In this document: in pieces, positions 1 through 4,636 of the stretch
Numbering within the stretch: position 1 is the first letter of the stretch
Layout: each line of letters begins with the position of its first letter
NCBI GenBank assembly: GCA_022791355.1
Contig: JAAVYX010000190.1
Location: 1 to 9,869, forward strand
Direction of reading: 5' to 3'
DNA length: 9,869 bases
Source of the DNA: Clostridiales bacterium
GTDB taxonomy: Bacteria > Bacillota > Clostridia > Oscillospirales > Acutalibacteraceae
The notes under the pieces: model-generated
Told to the model about the DNA's origin: nothing
What the model saw: only the letters and a program-made list of their open reading frames with translations
Databases searched by the model: none
Translations under genes and position numbers: made by a program

Positions 1-179
1 CGAAGACACCCCGGCGCGCGGCAATTTTATCCCTGTAAAACCGTTTTATACCTTGTCAATCGACGGTATACCCGCATGTAAGGCGAGCCTGCGCAATCGG
101 GAAAGAGATAAGGAAAGGCCAAACGGAACCATAGAGCGGAAACAGCTCCGGAAAATCGAATTATTTTGCGGGACAAGGA

Positions 180-206
180 ACCTGCCCGACCGGCCGTCAT
201 AGAATG
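180..206 (+). promoter_or_regulatory. Weak sigma-K-like promoter candidate
   Basis: An AC at 180-181 is followed after 16 bases by CATAGAATG at 198-206. This resembles the sporulation sigma-K pattern (AC, 16-17 bases, CATAnnnTA), with the last base of the -10 element not matching. It would place the transcript start near 212, inside the hairpin at 204-233, so both cannot work on the same transcript as drawn. It is attractive only because the gene downstream is Cys-rich, as many spore surface proteins are. I found no convincing sigma-A promoter in 1-254. Treat this as a guess. Confidence 0.18.
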
Positions 207-233
207 ATAGTGAAGTAAACAGCTTCACATCAT
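204..233 (+). promoter_or_regulatory. Imperfect inverted repeat just upstream of the ribosome binding site
   Basis: ATGAT (204-208) and GTGAAG (210-215) pair with CTTCAC (223-228) and ATCAT (229-233). This gives 11 base pairs with one bulged A (209) and a 7-base loop (216-222). It sits 6 bases before the AGGAGG at 240-245. It could be an operator for a dimeric repressor or a 5' leader hairpin affecting translation or mRNA stability. There is no U-run, so it is not a terminator. Confidence 0.45.
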
Positions 234-239
234 TACCAT

Positions 240-245
240 AGGAGG
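240..245 (+). promoter_or_regulatory. Ribosome binding site of the Cys-rich gene
   Basis: A full AGGAGG lies 9 bases before the ATG at 255-257. This fixes the start and rules out the nearby out-of-frame GTG at 251. Confidence 0.85.
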
Positions 246-254
246 CTAAAGTGT

Positions 255-1094
255 ATGGCAGAGACAAACAGCGGTTTTAAAGCGCCCGGCAGCTTTAAAG
301 AAGCGGTCTGCATAGACGGAGGCAGGGTCTATGACTCCTGCTGCGATCGGGACTGTCTGGAGGACCTGCGCTGCTTCTTCACGCCCAAGGGCCAGGAAAT
401 TATCCAGCAGGCTCTCAACGTGCGCATCCGTTCGGCCGAAATCATCAACGTTTTTGTAGACGTAGAGCCGGTTCACTTCAACCGGGGCTACTACGCCTGC
501 GACCTGACCTTCTTCTTCCTGGTGAAGTTCGACGTTTTCTGTTCGCCCCGGTCCAAGCCTGTTCCGGTTCGCGGCGTCTGCTTCTTCGACAAGAAGGCGA
601 TCCTCTACGGCAGCGAGGGCAATGTGCGGGTATTCTCCAACGAGTTTTCCAAGGACGACGCCAGCGACGCGCAGGCCCGCCCCACCAACAACCTGCCCAA
701 GTGCGTGGTACAGTGCGTAGACCCCGTTCCCCTGAGCGCCCGCATCTGCGAGATCCGGGACTGCTGCGAAAACGTACGGTGTATGCCGGCCTGCGTTTGC
801 AACTGCATTGGCGGCGAGGTCTGCACCAACCTGCAAAACGGCGACAAGACGGTTTACGCCACCATCGGTCTGTTCACCATCGTCCAGCTCATCCGCAACG
901 TGCAGATGCTCATTCCGGTTTACGATTTCTGTATTCCCGAGAAACAGTGCAGCTGCGACGAACCTGAACCCGAATGCGCCTGCGATATCTTCAAAAAGAT
1001 CAAGTTCCCCACCGACGAGTTCTTCCCGCCCCGCGCCGACAGCGACTGTGATTGCGGCTGCGGCTGCGACTATGACGAGAACGACTGCGACTGA
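255..1094 (+). CDS. Cys-rich clostridial protein of unknown function
   Basis: This is a 279-residue protein with no signal peptide and no clear membrane segment. It has 28 cysteines (10%), at residues 19, 29, 30, 34, 40, 82, 96 and 109 in the N-terminal half, a cluster at 150-190, and 226-278 at the end. The N-terminal block around residues 18-40 (AVCIDGGRVYDSC, DCLEDLR) resembles conserved clostridial hypothetical proteins as I remember them. Residues 45-130 look like a beta-rich core. Residues 150-190 and 230-278 hold Cys pairs (CxC, CC) mixed with Asp/Glu, and the tail (264-279) alternates Cys with Asp/Gly. The start is fixed by AGGAGG 9 bases upstream. The gene has no operon partner. Cysteine content fits a cross-linked spore-surface protein or a metal-binding protein; neither is shown. 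Confidence that it is a real gene is high, and in any function low. Confidence 0.85.
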   Translation: MAETNSGFKAPGSFKEAVCIDGGRVYDSCCDRDCLEDLRCFFTPKGQEIIQQALNVRIRSAEIINVFVDVEPVHFNRGYYACDLTFFFLVKFDVFCSPRSKPVPVRGVCFFDKKAILYGSEGNVRVFSNEFSKDDASDAQARPTNNLPKCVVQCVDPVPLSARICEIRDCCENVRCMPACVCNCIGGEVCTNLQNGDKTVYATIGLFTIVQLIRNVQMLIPVYDFCIPEKQCSCDEPEPECACDIFKKIKFPTDEFFPPRADSDCDCGCGCDYDENDCD

Positions 1095-1113
1095 CGCGCA
1101 TCACCGCTAGCTG

Positions 1114-1130
1114 TATACGTCTGACGTATA
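1114..1130. repeat. Near-perfect palindrome after the Cys-rich gene
   Basis: TATACGTC (1114-1121) and GACGTATA (1123-1130) are perfect inverted copies around a single T. It begins 20 bases past the stop codon of the Cys-rich gene. With almost no loop it suits a dimeric protein-binding site better than an RNA hairpin, and no U-run follows. Confidence 0.5.
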
Positions 1131-1156
1131 TTCTGCATAGGTTCCAAGCACCTGAT

Positions 1157-1228
1157 GAAAGCCTTGGTTTCACGCGCAAATTTGTGCAGAGCGTAGAGGC
1201 TTTCGCACGGCCCGTCTATATGGCTTTC
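1157..1228. repeat. Inverted repeat with two competing right arms
   Basis: GAAAGCCT (1157-1164) is the inverted copy of AGGCTTTC (1197-1204). A second GGCTTTC occurs at 1222-1228, so the left arm could pair with either copy. Inside the first pairing lies a 14-base near-palindrome (1174-1187, GCGCAAA / TTTGTGC with one G-T pair). The region has no open frame with a ribosome binding site, and the structured strand is unknown. It may be the 3' untranslated region of the Cys-rich mRNA or a small RNA; the evidence is pairing only. Confidence 0.35.
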
Positions 1229-1282
1229 GGTATCTCAGTTTCATCCTAGATCAAAATTCCGGAAGCCGGAGTCCCAGCAAAA

Positions 1283-1303
1283 ATGTATGCTCCGCGCATA
1301 CAT
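1283..1303. repeat. 8-bp hairpin between genes
   Basis: ATGTATGC (1283-1290) and GCATACAT (1296-1303) form a perfect 8-bp stem with a 5-base loop. It is followed by a GC-rich stretch (ACGCGCGCGG) and not by U residues. It lies 20 bases before the terminator at 1323-1357. Confidence 0.4.
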
Positions 1304-1322
1304 AACGCGCGCGGCTTGAAAG

Positions 1323-1357
1323 AAAACCCCCGGTATCTGCGGATACCGGGGGTTTTT
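1323..1357. terminator. Bidirectional Rho-independent terminator
   Basis: CCCCCGGTATC (1327-1337) pairs with GATACCGGGGG (1342-1352), an 11-bp stem with loop TGCG, flanked by AAAA on the left and TTTTT on the right so that it reads both ways. It sits 27 bases past the stop of the glutaminase-like gene on the minus strand, and is also the first good terminator for the plus-strand Cys-rich gene 229 bases upstream. Confidence 0.9.
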
Positions 1358-1383
1358 ATGCGGGTTCTTTTGACTATCAACGC

Positions 1384-3309
1384 CTAGTCGACGGCGCAGG
1401 TTTTCCGCTCCATGAGAACCTTCATGAAAAGGCCGCCCTGCACGGTACGGTGTTGGAAGCCGATCATCTTGGCCGTTTTGGTATCATACCAGTCGGTCAT
1501 GGGCACCCGGGATTCGGAAGCGTTATAGGCCTGCCACAGCCGGTCCGCAAGGTTATCAAAATCAGCCTTTTCATCGCTCAGGCAGGCCGTCCAGATCAGC
1601 CAGTCGGACTTGGTGTAGTCGGCCCGGTTATCCAGGGGCAGGCCATAGGGGTTGGCGTGCTTATCTAAATTGATTTGCAACTCCTTTTTGAAGATTTCGG
1701 CCGGGAAAAGGCCGGTTCCAAAGAGCTGATCCCAAATCACGTTGTATTTCATAGAGTAGGTGCCGGGCTGGTCAAAGGCCAGACGGTAGGTACCGTCGCC
1801 GTCGGCAGTGTCCTTCTGCCAGTCGGCCGCCATTTTCCGGGCCGCTTCCATATACTTCTCGGCGTCATCGGTCCGCCCGGTCATCTTACAAAGCAGGCCG
1901 AAGGAGGCGATACCCATGATGGCTTTCAGAGAAAGGTTGCAGTTATGGGCCAGGTGGCCGGCAAAATCGTCGGTACAAAGCTGATTGCCGGGGTTGTAGC
2001 CCTCCTTTAGCAGGTAGGCGCACCACTTCTCCAGCGCCGTCCAGTTCTCTTTTGCAAAGGACGCGTCCTTCTCGGCGGCGGCTACGGCGGCGGTGGTCAC
2101 CAGCATGTTGCCGCATTCCTCCACCGGCATCTGCCACTGGGCGCAGGTGCCGTGGGAGTATACCTGGCCGTTGACAATGGGATAACAGCCGGCGTCGTGG
2201 GGGGCGAAATCGTAGAACCAGACGTCCGTATCAGCGTACTTAAAGACCGGCCGCAGCATCCCCTTGACCAGCTCGGGATTATAGAGCAGGAAGAGGGGGA
2301 TGGAGGGATAGGTCACGTCCACCGTAGCGGCGCAGCCGTTGGAGAAGCACTCCTTGGAAACAAAGATAACCTTGCCCTCGGTATCATAGCAGGCCTTATG
2401 GGCGGCGATGACCTGACGATAGGCCAGGGCCAGCAGCTCGGCGTACTTCTCATTGCCGGCCGCCTGCATAGCGTCGTCCCAGATGCGTTTGGCAAAGGCC
2501 TCGCAGCGGGCGAAAATAGCGTCGTAATCGGCGAAGGCCTTTTCCAGCGCCTTCTCCACCGTACCGTCGGCCCTGCGCCAGCAGCCGTCTACAGGCTGAT
2601 GGAAGTATTCCAGGGAATGGATATCGTCAAAGGCAATGGCGAAGAGAGCCGAACCGTCGCTGATATCGGCGGTCATACGGATATCGTGAGCCGGGGTGCC
2701 GTATTCGTTGACCCGGTCGACGGGGGCCACGGCCCCGTCCTTCCCCGCAACGGCGCCGTAGAGATAGCCCCAGTTGATGCGCAGATCGTCCCCCGACTTA
2801 TTCAGGGGATGCTGGAAGACGCTGCCCACCTTGGCGCAGGCCATGCCGGGGATGGACACCGGCTGGTAGGCGGTGGGGAACTCATACTTGAAGTTTTCGC
2901 ACAGCTCATCGTCTGCAATGATGGAAACCTTGACGATATGGCTCTTCCCGTCGGTCGTCTTGGCGGCGGCCTTTATGTAGGAAACCGGCCGGCTCATAAG
3001 CTCCACATCCTCGCAGAGCAGCGGGGTGGTGAAGGTAAGGGTCAGCTCGATCCCGGCGGCGGTAAAGGTGTAGAAGGTGGAAAGGGCGTTCCAGTCCACC
3101 TTTGCCTGCTCCATGGCCTCCTCCTCGGATTTGCCCATAAAGCGGTAGACCTTACCGTCGATTTCGCACAGGCCGGTGAGGCGATGGTCCTTACCGGTCC
3201 AGTGGCGGGTGATGTCGTCGGTCAGCTTATCCTGCATGGACCAGACGCTCAGATAGGGGTCTACGGTGACCAGAGGGATGGCGGGTGCGCGCAGTTTCAA
3301 GGGAATCAT
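1384..3309 (-). CDS. Glutaminase-A-like DUF4965 protein, cytosolic
   Basis: This 641-residue protein belongs to the DUF4965/DUF5127 family, which includes fungal glutaminase A (GtaA). An N-terminal beta domain (about residues 5-260, beginning LRAPAIPLVTVDPYLSVWS) precedes a six-hairpin (alpha/alpha)6 domain. Family motifs are PHDAGCYPIVNGQVY near 370-384, QMPVEECGNML near 393-403, CTDDFAGHLAHN near 445-456, a YSMKYNVIWDQLFG block near 518-531, and PYGLPLDNRADYTKSDW near 554-570. In fungi the family hydrolyses glutamine; the bacterial substrate is unproven, and the fold is shared with glycoside hydrolases. No signal peptide is present, so it acts in the cytosol. I chose the ATG at 3307-3309: GGGAGG lies 13 bases and AAAGGA directly upstream, whereas the ATG 13 codons earlier (3346-3348) has no ribosome binding site and lies outside the family's usual N-terminus. 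It is divergent from an AraC regulator, its probable controller. Confidence 0.88.
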   Translation of the reverse strand: MIPLKLRAPAIPLVTVDPYLSVWSMQDKLTDDITRHWTGKDHRLTGLCEIDGKVYRFMGKSEEEAMEQAKVDWNALSTFYTFTAAGIELTLTFTTPLLCEDVELMSRPVSYIKAAAKTTDGKSHIVKVSIIADDELCENFKYEFPTAYQPVSIPGMACAKVGSVFQHPLNKSGDDLRINWGYLYGAVAGKDGAVAPVDRVNEYGTPAHDIRMTADISDGSALFAIAFDDIHSLEYFHQPVDGCWRRADGTVEKALEKAFADYDAIFARCEAFAKRIWDDAMQAAGNEKYAELLALAYRQVIAAHKACYDTEGKVIFVSKECFSNGCAATVDVTYPSIPLFLLYNPELVKGMLRPVFKYADTDVWFYDFAPHDAGCYPIVNGQVYSHGTCAQWQMPVEECGNMLVTTAAVAAAEKDASFAKENWTALEKWCAYLLKEGYNPGNQLCTDDFAGHLAHNCNLSLKAIMGIASFGLLCKMTGRTDDAEKYMEAARKMAADWQKDTADGDGTYRLAFDQPGTYSMKYNVIWDQLFGTGLFPAEIFKKELQINLDKHANPYGLPLDNRADYTKSDWLIWTACLSDEKADFDNLADRLWQAYNASESRVPMTDWYDTKTAKMIGFQHRTVQGGLFMKVLMERKTCAVD

Positions 3310-3333
3310 TCCTTTCTTATTTCCTCCCGCGGC

Positions 3334-3362
3334 TTGCACGGGCTTCATTTATCGGCTATACT
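3334..3362 (+). promoter_or_regulatory. Sigma-A promoter of the AraC-type gene
   Basis: TTGCAC (3334-3339), a spacer of exactly 17 bases and TATACT (3357-3362) match the sigma-A consensus at four and five of six positions. The start would be near 3369, giving a leader of about 60 nt. The promoter overlaps the leader or promoter of the divergent glutaminase-like gene, so the two probably interfere with each other. No equally good promoter was found for the minus strand here, which fits a gene that needs an activator. Confidence 0.65.
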
Positions 3363-3388
3363 ATAAATTATCACAGTCTTTACAGGAT

Positions 3389-3414
3389 TTAAAGGGGAAA
3401 TATCCCTATTAAAG
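3389..3414. promoter_or_regulatory. Possible AraC half-site pair
   Basis: TTAAAG occurs at 3389-3394 and again at 3409-3414, 20 bases apart (about two helical turns), as tandem half-sites of AraC-family activators often are. They lie downstream of the regulator's own promoter and upstream of the glutaminase-like gene. The shared core is only six AT-rich bases, so chance is likely. Confidence 0.2.
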
Positions 3415-3429
3415 TGAGGAATATCAAAA

Positions 3430-4329
3430 TTGCGCGAGACGATTTATAACTTTTGGAGTCAATACGATCCGGCCCGGCCCTTCCATTTAATCATGACCGG
3501 GATTTCCTATTGCGACCATACCTACATGATCGAGCGGCGGCCTTCCCCCTCCTACTCCTTCGAGTATATCATCCAAGGCAGAGGGACCCTGGAGATCGAC
3601 GGCCGGACGGTGCATCCCGCCGAGAACGACGTATATCTTTTCTGGAAGGGCAGCCGGCACCGGTATTACGCCGACCCAGACGACCCTTGGGTCAAGATAT
3701 GGGCGGTGTTCGACGGGCCGCTGGCCCAGACCCTGTTCGACAGCTATCTTCCGAAGGGAACCTGTCTGGTGAAGGACTGTAATATTCTGCCCTTTATGGA
3801 GGAACTGCTGGCCGTGGCGGCCAGAGGCGCCACCAAACCCTCCGGCCGGGAGGGGGAACGGGAGCCGGCCGTCCTGTCCCCACCGGCGGCGGGCGAGTAT
3901 GATACGGTGCACGACGCGGCCTCCATCCTGGCCCTGCGGGTCATGCTGCGGCTGCGGGAGCATTTGGCCCGGCCGGCCGGGCTGCCCGAACAGATAAAAA
4001 ACTGGCTGGATCTGCGGGCGGAAGACAAGGTCGCTCTGGACCATATGGCGGCCGACTTCCATTATTCCAAAAACCGGCTGATCCAAGTTTTCAAGGAGGC
4101 CTACGGTCTGACGCCCTACGCCTATCTCAAGGCCCAGAAGCTGCGGCTGGCCCGGCAGTATCTGACCGACACGGGGCTTTCTATAGCGGAGATCGCAGCA
4201 CGCTTGTCCTTCGCGGACCCGCAGTATTTCGCCGATTGCTTTAAGGCCGAGACCGGCCTTACCCCTACGGCCTATCGGGCGGCCGGCAACACGTGGGCGA
4301 GAGAAGGCTTGTGGGAACACGAGGGATAA
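3430..4329 (+). CDS. AraC-family transcriptional regulator
   Basis: This 299-residue regulator has an N-terminal cupin-like ligand domain (about residues 18-105, with the SFEYIIQGRGTLEIDGR strand pair and an SRHRYY segment). A low-complexity linker rich in Gly, Glu and Pro follows (about 132-158), and then a C-terminal double helix-turn-helix: first HTH near 202-222, second near 250-283, ending in the family's GLTPTAYR. The start is TTG at 3430-3432, supported by GTGAGGA at 3414-3420 with a 9-base spacer; the next Met (residue 22) has no site and would cut into the cupin. It is divergent from the DUF4965 gene and most likely senses a small molecule, perhaps a sugar or amino compound linked to that enzyme, to activate it. 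The ligand cannot be read from the sequence. Confidence 0.9.
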   Translation: MRETIYNFWSQYDPARPFHLIMTGISYCDHTYMIERRPSPSYSFEYIIQGRGTLEIDGRTVHPAENDVYLFWKGSRHRYYADPDDPWVKIWAVFDGPLAQTLFDSYLPKGTCLVKDCNILPFMEELLAVAARGATKPSGREGEREPAVLSPPAAGEYDTVHDAASILALRVMLRLREHLARPAGLPEQIKNWLDLRAEDKVALDHMAADFHYSKNRLIQVFKEAYGLTPYAYLKAQKLRLARQYLTDTGLSIAEIAARLSFADPQYFADCFKAETGLTPTAYRAAGNTWAREGLWEHEG

Positions 4330-4343
4330 AACATGGTACGCGG

Positions 4344-4366
4344 GCCGCTCAATAGAGCGGCTATCT
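4344..4366 (+). terminator. Weak hairpin after the AraC-type gene
   Basis: GCCGCTC (4344-4350) and GAGCGGC (4355-4361) form a 7-bp GC-rich stem with loop AATA, starting 14 bases past the regulator's stop codon. It is followed by TATCTT and not by a proper U-run, so it is a poor terminator at best. The stronger signal at 4558-4605 may back it up. Confidence 0.4.
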
Positions 4367-4390
4367 TGCGCCCGCCTACATCCGAGAACA

Positions 4391-4436
4391 CTGCTAGTCC
4401 CCTGCTAGTTCCCTGCTAGTCCCCTGCTAGTTCCCC
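4391..4436. repeat. Four 11-bp tandem repeats with a 22-bp super-unit
   Basis: Units at 4393-4403, 4404-4414, 4415-4425 and 4426-4436 read GCTAGTCCCCT, GCTAGTTCCCT, GCTAGTCCCCT and GCTAGTTCCCC. The seventh base alternates C, T, C, T, so the true period is 22 bp: 4393-4414 and 4415-4436 agree at 21 of 22 bases. Each unit contains CTAG. The 11-bp period is close to one DNA turn, so the copies present the same face to a protein. It is non-coding and lies between the end of the AraC gene and the converging ATPase gene. Confidence 0.9.
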
Positions 4437-4439
4437 GAC

Positions 4440-4482
4440 GGCCCTCTTTTTGACCGCCCGTGAGGGCCTCCCTTTGGGCGGT
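4440..4482. other. Possible H-type pseudoknot, non-coding
   Basis: Two interleaved 7-bp perfect inverted repeats occur here. GGCCCTC (4440-4446) pairs with GAGGGCC (4462-4468), and ACCGCCC (4453-4459) pairs with GGGCGGT (4476-4482). The connecting segments are 6, 2 and 7 bases, a sterically reasonable compact pseudoknot, and G-T pairs could extend the second stem at both ends. Either strand could form it. It may be chance in GC-rich DNA, and its transcript is unknown. Confidence 0.35.
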
Positions 4483-4557
4483 TCCCCCGTAATACCTATT
4501 TGCCCTTTGCAGGTAGTTGATATTTTCCTGTGATGGCAGACGGCGTTAAAGGCAATC

Positions 4558-4605
4558 TATAAAAAAATCCCGGTTACCGCTTTAAAGCGCAACCGGGATT
4601 TTATG
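4558..4605 (-). terminator. Strong terminator of the Ca2+-ATPase gene
   Basis: AAAATCCCGGTT (4564-4575) pairs with AACCGGGATTTT (4591-4602), 12 bp, with a small inner stem made by GCTTTAAAGC (4579-4588). On the minus strand the stem runs into seven T residues, 32 bases past the ATPase stop codon. On the plus strand TTTTAT follows, so it may also stop transcription coming from the AraC gene. Confidence 0.9.
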
Positions 4606-4636
4606 ATTCGTTTTCAAAAGCCGGATCGGACGAGGA

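Noticed and set aside
46..267. Minus-strand frame of 73 codons in the first 270 bases
   Set aside because: It starts inside the Cys-rich gene on the opposite strand, has no ribosome binding site and crosses its leader; no family resemblance.
3310..3348. Upstream ATG at 3346-3348 as start of the glutaminase-like protein
   Set aside because: It has no ribosome binding site, and the extra 13 residues precede the family's usual N-terminus; the GGGAGG lies inside this extension and serves the ATG at 3307-3309 better.
2152..3366. Long open frame (404 codons) on the plus strand across the glutaminase-like gene
   Set aside because: It lies wholly opposite a gene with clear family motifs, has no ribosome binding site, and its translation is low-complexity Gly/Val/Leu typical of antisense frames in GC-rich DNA.
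3487..4320. Minus-strand open frame of 277 codons over the AraC gene
   Set aside because: It is antisense to a complete AraC-family protein, with Gly/Pro/Arg-rich translation and no ribosome binding site.
4391..4436. CRISPR-like array
   Set aside because: The repeats are 11 bp, directly adjacent with no spacers, and no cas gene is present.
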